Assembly (NCBI RefSeq): GCF_034059295.1
Contig: NZ_CP139141.1
Coordinates: 5,005,001 to 5,069,000, forward strand
DNA length: 64,000 nucleotides
Direction: 5' to 3'
Source of the DNA: Pseudomonas sp. HR96
GTDB lineage: Bacteria; Pseudomonadota; Gammaproteobacteria; Pseudomonadales; Pseudomonadaceae
Below are positions 1 through 8,684 of the stretch, piece by piece. The translations under genes and the position numbers were made by a program. The stretch's first letter is position 1. Each line of letters starts with the position of its first letter. The notes below the pieces were generated by a model. The model worked only from the letters and a program-made list of their open reading frames with translations. It was not told the origin of the DNA and ran no database searches.

Positions 1-251
1 AGCAGTTGCGCGGCGAACTGTGGATAGAAATCCTGCGACCAATGCGCCAGGGCCGTCACCGCCGGGCTGTAGCGCCAGGGGTAGAGCGGTGAAACGATAC
101 CGCCACCGGCCCAGGAAGACTCCTGGCCCATGGCGTTGCGGTCGATGAGGGTGACCCGGGTGGGCTGGGTCGTTTGCGAAGCCAGATTGAGTGCGGTCAG
201 CAGGCCGATGACGCCGCCGCCGACGATTATTATATGGGCTTGGGTGGGCAT
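1..251 (-). CDS. thiO: Glycine oxidase ThiO, N-terminal part (runs off the left edge)
   Basis: Only the first ~83 residues are present; the gene reads leftwards out of the window. The start is the ATG at 251. Residues 7–15 carry the FAD dinucleotide-binding signature (hydrophobic strand, then GGGVIG), followed by an acidic residue and a GQESSWAGGGIV stretch typical of glycine oxidase/DadA-type flavoproteins. ThiO oxidises glycine to iminoglycine for thiamine thiazole synthesis in the cytoplasm. The name rests on the N-terminus plus the conserved position beside pilE in pseudomonads. Another D-amino-acid oxidase-family member cannot be excluded. Confidence 0.75.
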   Translation of the reverse strand, partial: MPTQAHIIIVGGGVIGLLTALNLASQTTQPTRVTLIDRNAMGQESSWAGGGIVSPLYPWRYSPAVTALAHWSQDFYPQFAAQL

Positions 252-263
252 GGGGGTTCCGGG

Positions 264-290
264 TAAAAACCTGGGGCTCAACGGCCCCAG
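264..290 (-). terminator. Rho-independent terminator overlapping the pilE stop codon
   Basis: On the minus strand a 7-bp perfect stem (CTGGGGC / GCCCCAG, 284–290 with 271–277) is followed by a run of five T (265–269). The 6-nt loop contains the pilE TGA stop, so the hairpin begins inside the last codons of pilE. It would end the minor-pilin operon 13 bp before the thiO start. Confidence 0.8.
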
Positions 291-673
291 CAGGTCAGGG
301 TCGAGGCAGAACCGGAGTTGCTGCGCGCGCCGGTGTTGGTCAGGATGAAGTTGCCGCAGGTGTCACCGGCCATGATGGTGCCGGCGATCGGCGTGGCGGT
401 CAGGGTAAAGGCCGACGCGGTGCGGGTGGAGATGATCGTGTAGTAGCTGTTGCCCACCGGGTCGGCGGTCGAGGTGTCGGCGTAGTTGCCGGACTTCGAA
501 TACTGCCGCTCCAGTGACTGCGCGGCCTGGGTCAGCAGCACGACGATTTCCGCGCGGCGGGTGGTTTTCACGTGGTTCACGTAACTGGGATAGGCGATGG
601 CCGCAAGAACGCCGATGATCGCCACCACGATCATCAACTCGATCAGGGTGAAACCTTTGCTCGAAGTACGCAT
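278..673 (-). CDS. pilE: Type IV minor pilin PilE
   Basis: 131-residue pilin-like protein. The start at 673 gives a short leader MRTSSKG followed by FTLIELMIVVAIIGVLAAIAYP: prepilin peptidase would cut after Gly7, leave Phe+1 and keep the canonical Glu5. Two cysteines near the C-terminus (DTCGN and LTCWGR) fit the disulphide-bonded D-region of minor pilins. PilE is a tip/priming minor pilin of the type IV pilus in the inner membrane and periplasm. It is the last gene of the fimU–pilV–pilW–pilX–pilY1–pilE operon. It starts 11 bp after the pilY1 stop, and pilY2 of P. aeruginosa is not found between them. An upstream in-frame start at 703 would overlap pilY1 and lengthen the leader, so it is less likely. 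Confidence 0.9.
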   Translation of the reverse strand: MRTSSKGFTLIELMIVVAIIGVLAAIAYPSYVNHVKTTRRAEIVVLLTQAAQSLERQYSKSGNYADTSTADPVGNSYYTIISTRTASAFTLTATPIAGTIMAGDTCGNFILTNTGARSNSGSASTLTCWGR

Positions 674-684
674 ATTCGCTCTCG

Positions 685-3600
685 TCACTGTATTTGTCGC
701 CACAGGATGCGGCCGCCGGCACCGCCGCCCTTCATGATCTGGTTGTCGATAGTACCGTCCGAAAGGCCGGCCGTCAGGCTGATGGCATCGGCCGTGGTCG
801 AACTCCCGGCGATGGACACCACCGCTGTCAGGGTCGGGATACCGGAAGAATAGATCTTGCCGCTGGAAGCGGTATCCGAGGCGTTCACCACCTTGTCACC
901 GTTGGTGTCCAGCACGGCGGTGGTGAGCATGCCGCCGGCCAGTGCGTCGAGCACCACCAGGCGGCCGAAGCCCTGGCTGGAACAGGGGTCGGTGGTGTCG
1001 ACACCGGCCGTGGTGAACAGGATCCGACCCAGGGTGTAGTAGGCCTGGTAGATCACCCGCTCGCCGACCAGCGTGCTGTTGTAGCTGAGCGGCAGGTACC
1101 AGCCGTACTGGCTGGTGTAGTCCACCGTATTGCCGCTGGTGGTCATGTAGGTGCCACCGGTGCCGGTGAAGGTGCCGGTAATCGACTGCGCTGCCAGGTT
1201 GGCGACGCTGTAGTTGCCGGCGCCGCCGTCCTTGTCCCACACCGCATAGAAGGCCTGGGTGTAGGTGGTGGTCTTGTCGGTGGTTTCGTTGAACTTGCCG
1301 GTACCGAAATAGACCATGCGCCCGCTGCTGTTGTTGTTGACCAGCAGCGGCGGCGCGGTGATCGGCTGGTTGGCGCCGCCGGGCGCGGTGAACAGCGGCT
1401 TGCCGGAGAACGCCAGGCCCCAGGCACTGATCGAGGTGCTGCTGAGGTCGAACTTCCACATGCGGCCCTTGAGGTCGCCCGCGTAGGCCGCCTGCACGGT
1501 GCTGGTGGCGTCGAGCTTGAGTGCCACCGACGACAGGCCATTGGTGGTCTCGGTGCTGTCGACCACCAGCTTGGTGATCAGCGAGCCGTCGGCCACATTG
1601 ATCACGTACAGCGCCGCCACGCCCGAATTGCTGCCATAGCCATTGGCGATGAAGGCGGCCCAGCGGCCATCGGGCAGCCGGGCGATCTGCGGCTTGGCGT
1701 AGGCGTAACCCAGGTCGTTCAACGGGTTGCTGGTGCTGGCGGTGGCCGGCGCGCTGATTTCCCACAGCGCGCCGAGGGTGTTGGTGCCGTTGAACAGCTG
1801 GATCGCCGAGAAGGTCTTGCCCCCCGCGCCGGTGCCGTTGAAGGCCACGGTCGACCAGTTGCCATTGATCTGCACGTCGGCGACCGTGGTCTGGCCGTCG
1901 TTGAGGAAGGTGTGCGCGGTGCCATTCACGTAGGACGTGCTGGCCACGGTGTAGAGCGACGCCAGGGTGCTCGACGGCAGGTAGGCGAAGATCCGCGCGC
2001 CGTTGGCCGGGTTGATCACGTCGGTGAAGCCGTCGTTGGCGTTGACGACCAGGCTGGCGTTCATGGCCGCTGCCTTGGTGGCGAGGTAGGTGGTGTAGCT
2101 GGTGTCGGTGGCCGTGTTGGAGGCGGTCTGCGCCGTGGGCGAGGCATAGGTCAGCGGCGAATTGATGATATCGCCGAGCAGCACGGTGCGGGTGCGCAGG
2201 CCGGTCTTGTTGACGCCCTTGGCCCAGTTGACCAGGTCGGTGCCGGTGATGCCGGTGGGCAGGTTGGCACTGAGGGTGGCCTGCTGGGCGGCGGTGAAGT
2301 TGCCGTACACCAGGTTGATCGCCGTGGTGCCATTCCAGGACTGGAACAGCGGCGCCGTGGAGGCCGGCACTATGGTGGTGTCGGTGGTCCAGTTCAGGGT
2401 GGTGGCGACGGTACCGTCGCTGTTGTACGGGTAGGAGCGGATGATGCCGCGCCAGTCGGTAGGGTCGTACAGGGTCTGGTAGTAGGCGGTGCCGCTGGAC
2501 AGGGTCGAGGCGCTGGACGAGCCGGCGCCACCGGAGCCAGCCTTGGAACTGATGCTGCTCAGGGCCGAGTTCAGGGCGGCAGCCAGGGTCGCCGCGTCGC
2601 TGGCCTGGTAATAGGCGCCGTGGCCGTAGCTGGCGGCGTCGGACAGCATCTGCTGGGTGGTGGTGAAGCCTACCGTGTAGGTCAGCATGTTCTGTTTGGG
2701 GAAGTCGGCGGCGTCCCAGCTCTTGTTCGCCAGGTCGCTGAGGCCGGTGCGCATGTCGATGTCGTAGGCGAACTTGGCGATGTCGTCGAGGTACAGCGTG
2801 TCGCCCTCGCCGTCACCATTGAGATCATCGCCGTCGTTGGCGCTGTTGCCATCCCAGTTGGGCAGCGTGCCGGCACCGGCCACGGCCAGGGCCGGGTCAC
2901 CGGTGTTGCTGTCGCTCGTGGAGCTCGGGAACGACCGGTCGTAGGTGGGCAGGCCGTCGGTGATCACCACGCCGTAGTTCTTCTGGCAGCGGTACTGGAT
3001 CGGGCTGGTGTAGCGCACCCCGCTGATGCCGGGGTTGTAGTAATAGTAGGGGTACAGGCCGCGCATGTAGCGCGTGACCTCGTAGTAGGTTTCGGCCAGC
3101 GGCGTGTTGGACGTGGCGCCAAGCCCGGCGATGGAGGTCAACAGGTTGTTGTAGTTGGTGGTGGCTTGGGCAGAGGTGGTGCTGCTGGTGGCCTGCAGGT
3201 CGGACACCACCCGGGTGATGTTGCCCCCAGGCCCCGAGTCGCCGCCGCGCGGTGCGTTGTACGAGGCCAGGCCGATACGCAGCGAGCGGTTGGCGTTGAC
3301 GATCGCCGTCGCCGCGTTGCGCGCCACATTGATGCGGTAGTCGTTGGGGATGCTGCCGTCGGTGTAATCCTTGGTGGTGCCGCTCATCTTGGAGATGAGA
3401 TAGGAGATGTAGCGCGCCGAGATGCGTGTGTTGCCGTTACCCACCGGGTCGGGCAGCTTGAGGCAGTACAGCGTCGACGACCCCTGCACCTTGAAGGCGT
3501 TGTAGGCGCTGTTCGAGCAGTCGCCCTGGGAGAAATCGCCGACGAACAGGTTTTCGCTGGTCATGTCCAGGGCGGTGCTGTAGTTGCAGACATAGTTCCT

Positions 3601-3855
3601 GCCGCTGTAGCCGCAGCCATACACATACAATTGTGGCCAGGTGGTCAGCGACTGGTCGAAGTCCGAGGCGCGGATCAGGCTGTTCATGCTCCCGGAGTTG
3701 TCCACCAGCAGCATCAGGTTGGGCGTGACGGCCGCCGCACTGAGCAGCGGCGACGCGGCCGGAGTGAAGGCCGCCGCCGACTGGCCGAGGCTCAGCAGCA
3801 GCAATACCAGGCAGGCCCGCAGCCACATCCGCACAGACTCAGGTGCACTTCGCAT
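685..3855 (-). CDS. pilY1: Type IV pilus tip adhesin/assembly protein PilY1
   Basis: About 1056 residues, close to the family's ~1150. The N-terminus has a Sec signal peptide (residues ~11–29, ending SAAA). A von Willebrand A-like region opens with a MIDAS-type DNSGS at residues 52–56. The C-terminal half looks like the PilY1 beta-propeller and contains an EF-hand-like calcium loop DTNGDKVVNASD (~residues 982–993). A second Asp-rich loop, DLNGDGEGD, lies at ~342–350. PilY1 sits at the pilus tip, supports extension against PilT retraction and acts in surface sensing. The start at 3855 overlaps the end of pilX by 17 bp; a second ATG at 3828 is also possible. A longer frame to 4029 reads through pilX and is rejected. 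Confidence 0.93.
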   Translation of the reverse strand: MRSAPESVRMWLRACLVLLLLSLGQSAAAFTPAASPLLSAAAVTPNLMLLVDNSGSMNSLIRASDFDQSLTTWPQLYVYGCGYSGRNYVCNYSTALDMTSENLFVGDFSQGDCSNSAYNAFKVQGSSTLYCLKLPDPVGNGNTRISARYISYLISKMSGTTKDYTDGSIPNDYRINVARNAATAIVNANRSLRIGLASYNAPRGGDSGPGGNITRVVSDLQATSSTTSAQATTNYNNLLTSIAGLGATSNTPLAETYYEVTRYMRGLYPYYYYNPGISGVRYTSPIQYRCQKNYGVVITDGLPTYDRSFPSSTSDSNTGDPALAVAGAGTLPNWDGNSANDGDDLNGDGEGDTLYLDDIAKFAYDIDMRTGLSDLANKSWDAADFPKQNMLTYTVGFTTTQQMLSDAASYGHGAYYQASDAATLAAALNSALSSISSKAGSGGAGSSSASTLSSGTAYYQTLYDPTDWRGIIRSYPYNSDGTVATTLNWTTDTTIVPASTAPLFQSWNGTTAINLVYGNFTAAQQATLSANLPTGITGTDLVNWAKGVNKTGLRTRTVLLGDIINSPLTYASPTAQTASNTATDTSYTTYLATKAAAMNASLVVNANDGFTDVINPANGARIFAYLPSSTLASLYTVASTSYVNGTAHTFLNDGQTTVADVQINGNWSTVAFNGTGAGGKTFSAIQLFNGTNTLGALWEISAPATASTSNPLNDLGYAYAKPQIARLPDGRWAAFIANGYGSNSGVAALYVINVADGSLITKLVVDSTETTNGLSSVALKLDATSTVQAAYAGDLKGRMWKFDLSSTSISAWGLAFSGKPLFTAPGGANQPITAPPLLVNNNSSGRMVYFGTGKFNETTDKTTTYTQAFYAVWDKDGGAGNYSVANLAAQSITGTFTGTGGTYMTTSGNTVDYTSQYGWYLPLSYNSTLVGERVIYQAYYTLGRILFTTAGVDTTDPCSSQGFGRLVVLDALAGGMLTTAVLDTNGDKVVNASDTASSGKIYSSGIPTLTAVVSIAGSSTTADAISLTAGLSDGTIDNQIMKGGGAGGRILWRQIQ

Positions 3856-4348
3856 AAACACTCTCCAGCACAGTCCTGCTGATACCCGAAATGCCCACCG
3901 CGGTGATCCGGTACAGGGTCGCGGACGCGGCGCAGTTGGCCGGCGCGTTGACCGCGTCGGAGGTGGTGCCGATGTTCTGCACGCCATAGAAGCCGTCGCC
4001 GGTGCTGTTGGCGATCCACAGCACGCCATTGGTGCCGGTGCCGGCGGACAGGGTGGTGGACGTGGAATCCGGCGGCGGCAGGCAGGCCGCCGCGCCGCTG
4101 CACTGAGTCAGCTTGTAGGTGCTCGACGCCACCGCGTTTTCACCCACCCGCAGCGTGGCCTCGGCCAGCTGGAACGAAAGGTTCTTGAGGGTCACGCTGC
4201 CGGCCATTTTCTCCTGCATGGTCGCATTCTGCATCGACGACACACCGATCAAGGTGACCAGCAGCAGAAAGATCAGGGCCACCACCAGCACCAACCCGCT
4301 TTGCTGGCGGCAGGACAGTTGTGGCTGGCGGTAATACCGACGAGACAT
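3839..4348 (-). CDS. pilX: Type IV minor pilin PilX
   Basis: 169 residues. The leader is basic and longish (residues 1–17, with RQQSG before the hydrophobic segment), and the hydrophobic N-helix (LVLVVALIFLLLVTLIGV) leads into the PilX-family stretch MQNATMQEKMAGS. The usual F/M+1 and Glu5 are absent (SG/LVLVVAL), as is normal for PilX/GspK-like tip subunits. It works with PilV, PilW and PilY1 in the pilus tip complex. It lies 2 bp downstream of pilW and overlaps pilY1, which indicates translational coupling. Confidence 0.88.
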   Translation of the reverse strand: MSRRYYRQPQLSCRQQSGLVLVVALIFLLLVTLIGVSSMQNATMQEKMAGSVTLKNLSFQLAEATLRVGENAVASSTYKLTQCSGAAACLPPPDSTSTTLSAGTGTNGVLWIANSTGDGFYGVQNIGTTSDAVNAPANCAASATLYRITAVGISGISRTVLESVYAKCT

Positions 4349-4350
4349 GG

Positions 4351-5076
4351 CTAGTTCATCCTGTTGCGCACGGCGGCGACGACGCTGAATTGCTGTTGCC
4401 GGGCATTGGCCTTGGGGTCGAACAACGTCAGGGTCAGGCGCAGGGTGCGGATCAAGGCGGGGTTGGCAGGGGTGGCGGTGTAGCTGGTGATCACTTTGTC
4501 GGTGGCGGTGCTGGCGACGCCGAACAGCACCGTGAAGTCGACCACGTTGTCGATCAACACCGAGGTGGCGGTGCCCACCGTGGTCAGGATCTGGTGGTTG
4601 AGCAGGGTATAGACCACCTTGCGGATCGGGAAGGCAGTCTGCCCGGCGCCGGCAGCCTGCGCGCCGAGGTAGACGATGGACGAGGAGGTGCAGTTGGACA
4701 GGATGGTCCAGGTCGGGGTACCGCCGATGCTGCCGACGTCGGCGGTGATCAGGCTCAAGGTGTTGCCGGCGGTGGAGCTGGTGACCCAGGTGATCGGCAG
4801 GGCCTGGGCCGTGGTGAAGGTCGCCGCTGCGGCATTGTTGGGGGTGACCGTGTTGAGGCAGCCGAACATGCCGACCATGCGGATTTCCTGGACCATCTTG
4901 GTCAGGGCGAACCGGGCGTCTTCCTGGATCGCCGCCGCCGCGTTCTGGGTGGTGTAGGTGCTCTTGGCCGAGATGAACACCTGCAGGATGCCCAGGGTCA
5001 CGATCAGGCCGAGGAACAGCGCCACCATCAGTTCGATCAGGCTGAAGCCCGACTGCGTCGTTCGGTTACGGGTCAT
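4351..5076 (-). CDS. pilW: Type IV minor pilin PilW
   Basis: 241 residues. The leader MTRNRTTQSG is followed by FSLIELMVALFLGLIVTLGILQVF, a class III signal with Glu5 present. The PilW-family segment STYTTQNAAAAIQEDARFA follows directly. It is somewhat shorter than the P. aeruginosa protein. Its start overlaps the pilV stop by 4 bp (5073–5076), so the genes are probably translationally coupled. Role: minor pilin of the priming/tip complex. Confidence 0.9.
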   Translation of the reverse strand: MTRNRTTQSGFSLIELMVALFLGLIVTLGILQVFISAKSTYTTQNAAAAIQEDARFALTKMVQEIRMVGMFGCLNTVTPNNAAAATFTTAQALPITWVTSSTAGNTLSLITADVGSIGGTPTWTILSNCTSSSIVYLGAQAAGAGQTAFPIRKVVYTLLNHQILTTVGTATSVLIDNVVDFTVLFGVASTATDKVITSYTATPANPALIRTLRLTLTLFDPKANARQQQFSVVAAVRNRMN

Positions 5077-5549
5077 GGGATGCTCGCATCGATGGCGACT
5101 CGGCTGGTGAGCACGAAGGACCGCCTGGAAGCAGCGGCATCGGTGCTGTTCATGGCCCGGGCATCGCTCCAGTAGACCGTGATGGTCACCACGCGACCGG
5201 TGACGGCAATCGAGCCATCACCGGTCAAGGGGTCGAAGTTGCGAATGTTCTGCGCGAAATCGTACAAATCCTGGTCCCGTGGCGAGGTGTAGTTCGATGC
5301 GCTGGGGGCACTGGTCAGGTTCGCCAGCACATAGCTGCCATTGGGGTTGGCGCGGATGCGGTCGAGCATGTCGTAGGCGACAAAGCTGGCCTGGCTGGTC
5401 ATCCTGGAGCTGTCGGTGAACTTCAGCGCGTTGAGCTGGATGGCCGCGGCGCCCAGCAGCCCGACTGCAAGAATCAGGACCGAGATCAGCACTTCGATCA
5501 GCGAGAAGCCGGCCTGCCGGCCCCTCAGGGGCGCCCTCAGTTTGCGCAT
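5073..5549 (-). CDS. pilV: Type IV minor pilin PilV
   Basis: 158 residues from the ATG at 5549 (MRKLRAPLRGRQAG leader), then FSLIEVLISVLILAVGLLGAAAIQ: prepilin cleavage after Gly and Glu5 present. The LLGAAAIQLNALKFTDSSRMTSQASF stretch is typical of PilV. The start overlaps the fimU stop by 13 bp. An upstream in-frame ATG at 5582 would add 11 residues and overlap fimU more deeply, so it is less likely. Confidence 0.9.
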   Translation of the reverse strand: MRKLRAPLRGRQAGFSLIEVLISVLILAVGLLGAAAIQLNALKFTDSSRMTSQASFVAYDMLDRIRANPNGSYVLANLTSAPSASNYTSPRDQDLYDFAQNIRNFDPLTGDGSIAVTGRVVTITVYWSDARAMNSTDAAASRRSFVLTSRVAIDASIP

Positions 5550-6022
5550 GCGGCCCCCAGCACGACCCGGCCGTTGAGACACACGCCAAGGGTACGAACC
5601 TGGGTGCCACGGGTGTAGGTGATGGTCACTGAAGCCACTGGGGAGTTGAGTGCGCCCAGGTTGTTGAACTCAATGTAGGCCGCTGCCCCTGCCGAAGAGG
5701 TGGCCGACACCACGGTATTGGCGCTGAGCGCGGGCATCACCCGCAGGATGCTGGCCAAGCTGGCGGTCTGGCCCATCTGCGCGTTGACGATGCCACTCCA
5801 GGCGCCACTGGCGACCGGTTGCAGGCGCACGGCAACGCCACGGGTGATGGACTCCAGGCGCGCGTAATTCAAGGCTCGGTACAACTCGCTGCTCTCGTTG
5901 TCGGCGGTGGTCTTGTTGATCATGCCGATGAACGCGGGGACGGCGATCGTGGTGAGGATGGCGACGATTGCGATCGTCACCATCAGCTCCACCAGCGTAA
6001 ACCCCTTGTCACGAAACCGCAT
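5537..6022 (-). CDS. fimU: GspH/FimT-family minor pseudopilin, FimU-like
   Basis: 161 residues. The short leader MRFRDKG is followed by FTLVELMVTIAIVAILTTIAVPAF (F+1, Glu5). The mature N-region continues with NESSELYRALNYARLESITRG, typical of the FimT/GspH family. It is the first gene of the minor-pilin operon, the position of fimU in P. aeruginosa. A strong Shine-Dalgarno sequence (GGGGGAGGG) and a promoter lie immediately upstream. It probably connects the tip complex to the major pilin. The name follows from position; by sequence alone it could be called fimT. Confidence 0.85.
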   Translation of the reverse strand: MRFRDKGFTLVELMVTIAIVAILTTIAVPAFIGMINKTTADNESSELYRALNYARLESITRGVAVRLQPVASGAWSGIVNAQMGQTASLASILRVMPALSANTVVSATSSAGAAAYIEFNNLGALNSPVASVTITYTRGTQVRTLGVCLNGRVVLGAACAN

Positions 6023-6046
6023 TGCAACCCTCCCCCAGGAACCGCG

Positions 6047-6074
6047 ACTATACCTCGGCGGTTTGACCGGGCAA
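6047..6074 (-). promoter_or_regulatory. Sigma-70 promoter for the minor-pilin operon
   Basis: On the minus strand, TTGCCC (6069–6074), a 16-bp spacer and TATAGT (6047–6052) match −35/−10 at 4/6 and 5/6. The predicted start near 6040 leaves a leader of about 18 nt before the fimU ATG. This is inference from consensus match only. Confidence 0.55.
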
Positions 6075-6156
6075 TCCTGCCACAGGATATACGGTTGTTA
6101 AGTCCAGACCAGCGCAAAGATGGCGCTGTGACATTAAATTTGCAAGGACGAACGGT

Positions 6157-6720
6157 ATGCGCCAGGACGGCTTTACCTTGCTTCAACTGTTGCTGGTTAC
6201 CGGCCTGATCGGGCTGCTGGTGCAGCTGGCGGCGCCCGGGTTCCGGCAGTTGCTGGTCAACCAGCAGCGTCAGGTGGTGGCATTCGAATTGGCCAGCGGG
6301 CTGCGCTCGGCACGGGCGCAGGCGATCCTGCAGCAGCAGGACGTGCTGGTACAGGCCATCGACGACGACTGGGGCCTGGGCTGGTGGATGATCGTCGACA
6401 GCAGCGGCAAGGGGGTGGAGGATCCGAACAATCGGGTACTGCTGGAGCGGCGGCTCAGCGGCGCAGTGCCGGTGGTGGGCAATACCCGTCTGCTGACTCG
6501 CGCGCGGTTCATTGCCCAGGGTTGGCCGGCCTATACCGGCACGGGGCCGGGTAACGGCACCTTGCATATCTGTGAGCAGGGGGCGGCGGTGAGTCATTGG
6601 CGGGTGGTGATGGCCAACAGTGGGCGGATCAGAACCGAATCAGGTGCACGGGCCGAACAGCGCTGCGAGCCCGATGAAAAACTAGGGGGCTCTGCCCCCT
6701 CCCACACCGACTATCGCTGA
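6157..6720 (+). CDS. fimT: Divergent FimT-like pseudopilin (Gln5, REP-encoded C-terminus)
   Basis: 187 residues with a very short leader (MRQDG), then FTLLQLLLVTGLIGLLVQLAAPGFRQLL: a class III signal in which the normally invariant Glu5 is Gln. The GspH-like region (ALELASGLRSARAQAILQQQDV type) and the CEQG...WRVVMANSGRIR C-terminal block fit the FimT/GspH family. It has AAGGA upstream and faces away from fimU, whereas in P. aeruginosa fimT and fimU are co-directional as I recall. The last ~12 residues (after EPDEK) and the stop are encoded by a REP/REPIN repeat at 6685–6752, which suggests readthrough of an older stop. It probably still enters the type IV pilin pathway, but assembly competence is uncertain. 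Confidence 0.75.
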   Translation: MRQDGFTLLQLLLVTGLIGLLVQLAAPGFRQLLVNQQRQVVAFELASGLRSARAQAILQQQDVLVQAIDDDWGLGWWMIVDSSGKGVEDPNNRVLLERRLSGAVPVVGNTRLLTRARFIAQGWPAYTGTGPGNGTLHICEQGAAVSHWRVVMANSGRIRTESGARAEQRCEPDEKLGGSAPSHTDYR

Positions 6721-6752
6721 TGTGGGATGGGGCAAAGCCCCCCCAAGAGGCC
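6685..6752. repeat. REPIN-like paired REP element
   Basis: Two inverted arms: gggggctctgccccct + cccaca on the left, tgtggga + tggggcaaagccccc on the right, followed by the REP tail aagaggcc. Similar arms recur at 14710, 16556, 45501, 50416, 54581 and 57045. The left arm encodes the end of the fimT-like gene; the right arm lies between its stop and the convergent ispH stop. Confidence 0.75.
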
Positions 6753-6771
6753 GATTCGATTATGAGTGAAG

Positions 6772-7719
6772 TCAAATTAACGATTTGACCCGCAGTTCCT
6801 TGGGCATCGAGAAGGTGATGTTCTCCGGCCGGCCAGCCAGCTCATCGGCGCCGGTAGCGCCCCAGGCGTGCAGCTGCTCGATCACGCCGCGCACCAGCAC
6901 TTCCGGTGCCGAGGCGCCGGCGGTGATGCCGATGCGCTGGGCACCGTCGAACCAGCTCTGCTGCAGGTCTTCGGCGCCGTCGATCAGGTAGGCCGGGGTG
7001 GCCATGCGCTCGGCCAGCTCGCGCAGGCGGTTGGAATTGGAGCTGTTAGGGCTGCCCACCACCAGTACCACGTCACACTCGTCGGCCAGCTGCTTGACCG
7101 CGTCCTGGCGGTTCTGCGTGGCGTAGCAGATGTCGTCCTTGCGCGGGCCGCCGATGGCCGGGAAACGGCTGCGCAGTGCGTCGATCACGCGACTGGTGTC
7201 GTCCATCGACAGCGTGGTCTGAGTGACGAACGCCAGGGATTCGGGGTTGCGCACCTGCAGCTTGGCAACGTCGGCCTCGTCTTCCACCAGGTAGATGGCG
7301 CCGCCATTGCTGGCGTCGTACTGACCCATGGTGCCTTCGACTTCCGGGTGGCCGGCGTGGCCAATGAGGATGCACTCGCGGCCGTCGCGGCTGTAGCGCG
7401 CCACCTCGATGTGCACCTTGGTCACCAGCGGGCAGGTCGCGTCGAACACTTTCAGGCCGCGACCGGCCGCTTCCTGGCGCACGGCCTGGGAAACGCCGTG
7501 GGCGCTGAAGATGACGATGACGTCATCGGGCACCTGGTCCAGCTCCTCGACGAAGATGGCCCCGCGCGCGCGCAGGTCTTCGACCACGAACTTGTTGTGC
7601 ACCACTTCGTGGCGCACGTAGATCGGCGGGCCGAAGACTTCCAGGGCGCGGTTGACGATTTCGATCGCCCGGTCCACGCCTGCACAGAAACCACGGGGGT
7701 TGGCGAGTTTGATTTGCAT
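6772..7719 (-). CDS. ispH: 4-hydroxy-3-methylbut-2-enyl diphosphate reductase IspH (LytB)
   Basis: 315 residues, full length. It makes IPP and DMAPP from HMBPP in the last step of the MEP isoprenoid pathway. The three iron–sulphur ligands are visible: Cys12 in GFCAGVDRA, Cys in [12 protein letters not shown] and Cys in [11 protein letters not shown]. The substrate-site GHPEVEGT (with the catalytic Glu) and PNSSNSNRL are intact. It follows fkpB with a 13-bp gap, last in the ribF–ileS–lspA–fkpB–ispH run. It is convergent with the fimT-like gene. Confidence 0.97.
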   Translation of the reverse strand: MQIKLANPRGFCAGVDRAIEIVNRALEVFGPPIYVRHEVVHNKFVVEDLRARGAIFVEELDQVPDDVIVIFSAHGVSQAVRQEAAGRGLKVFDATCPLVTKVHIEVARYSRDGRECILIGHAGHPEVEGTMGQYDASNGGAIYLVEDEADVAKLQVRNPESLAFVTQTTLSMDDTSRVIDALRSRFPAIGGPRKDDICYATQNRQDAVKQLADECDVVLVVGSPNSSNSNRLRELAERMATPAYLIDGAEDLQQSWFDGAQRIGITAGASAPEVLVRGVIEQLHAWGATGADELAGRPENITFSMPKELRVKSLI

Positions 7720-7732
7720 GCTTGCCTCGGGG

Positions 7733-8173
7733 CTATTGAATAGCCGTGACCGAAATAATTTCCACTTCGAAGTTCAGGGTCTTGCCAGCCAGTGGATGGT
7801 TGAAGTCCACCGTAACCTGATTCTCGTCGAAGGCTTTGACCACGCCCGGCAGCTCGGTGTTGGCGGCATCGTTGAAGATCACCAGCAGGCCTTCGGAGAG
7901 GTCCATGCCGGTGAACTGCGAGCGCGGCATCACTTGCACGTTCTGCGGGTTGGGTTGGCCGAAAGCGTTCTCCGGCGGCACCACCACAGTCTTGCGGTCG
8001 CCGGCCTTGAAGCCGAACAGCATGGCTTCGAAGCCCGGCAACAGGTTGCCGTCGCCGACCTTGAAGGTGGCCGGCGCCTTGTCGAAGGTGCTGTCGACCG
8101 TGTCGCCGTTTTCCAGGTGCAGGGCGAAATGCAAGGTCACTTCGGTGTTCTGAGCAATACGCGCCTCAGTCAT
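7733..8173 (-). CDS. fkpB: FKBP-type peptidyl-prolyl isomerase FkpB (SlpA)
   Basis: 146 residues of the SlyD/FkpB class: an FKBP half-domain ([22 protein letters not shown]) interrupted by an insert-in-flap chaperone segment ([20 protein letters not shown]), then [18 protein letters not shown]. There is no histidine-rich SlyD tail, which favours FkpB. It acts as a cytoplasmic folding helper. Its start overlaps the lspA stop by 8 bp and ispH follows, the common gammaproteobacterial lspA–fkpB–ispH order. Confidence 0.94.
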   Translation of the reverse strand: MTEARIAQNTEVTLHFALHLENGDTVDSTFDKAPATFKVGDGNLLPGFEAMLFGFKAGDRKTVVVPPENAFGQPNPQNVQVMPRSQFTGMDLSEGLLVIFNDAANTELPGVVKAFDENQVTVDFNHPLAGKTLNFEVEIISVTAIQ

Positions 8174-8684
8174 GCACGGCCTCCTGGGCTTTCTTGCCCT
8201 TGAGCATGTCCAGCGCCAGCATCACGGCGCCCACGGTAATGGCGCTGTCAGCCAGGTTGAACGCCGGGAAATACCAGACGTTGCGCCAGTGCACCAGCAC
8301 GAAGTCGATCACATGGCCGAGCACCATGCGGTCGTACAGGTTGCCCAGCGCGCCACCGAGAATCAACGCCAGGGCGACCGCCAGCCAGGTGTCGCTGCGC
8401 CCCAGGCGCTTGAGCCAGACGATCAGCACCACGCTGACCACCACGGCGATGGCGGCGAAGAACCAGCGCTGCCAGCCGCCGCTGTCGGCCAGAAAGCTGA
8501 ACGCCGCCCCGGTGTTGTAGGCCAGGGTCCAGCTGAACAGGTCGGGAATCACCACGATCTGCTGGTAGAGGTTCAGCGCATTCTCGAAGTACAGCTTGCT
8601 GACCTGGTCGAGGACCACCACCAGCACGCTGAGCACCAGCCAGGCCAACTGGCCACGGCCGGTACGAACGGCAACATCAGGCAT
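8166..8684 (-). CDS. lspA: Lipoprotein signal peptidase LspA
   Basis: 172 residues with four hydrophobic segments. It cleaves prolipoproteins before the lipidated cysteine in the inner membrane. The family motifs VVLDQVSK near the N-terminus, [11 protein letters not shown] (first catalytic Asp) and FNLADSAI (second catalytic Asp) are intact. It overlaps the end of ileS by 8 bp and the start of fkpB by 8 bp. Confidence 0.97.
   Translation of the reverse strand: MPDVAVRTGRGQLAWLVLSVLVVVLDQVSKLYFENALNLYQQIVVIPDLFSWTLAYNTGAAFSFLADSGGWQRWFFAAIAVVVSVVLIVWLKRLGRSDTWLAVALALILGGALGNLYDRMVLGHVIDFVLVHWRNVWYFPAFNLADSAITVGAVMLALDMLKGKKAQEAVHD

Noticed and set aside
694..3882. 1062-residue open frame antisense to pilY1
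   Set aside because: It is opposite a clear PilY1 and has the Gly/Val/Gln/His/Arg-rich composition of antisense frames in GC-rich DNA. No domain.
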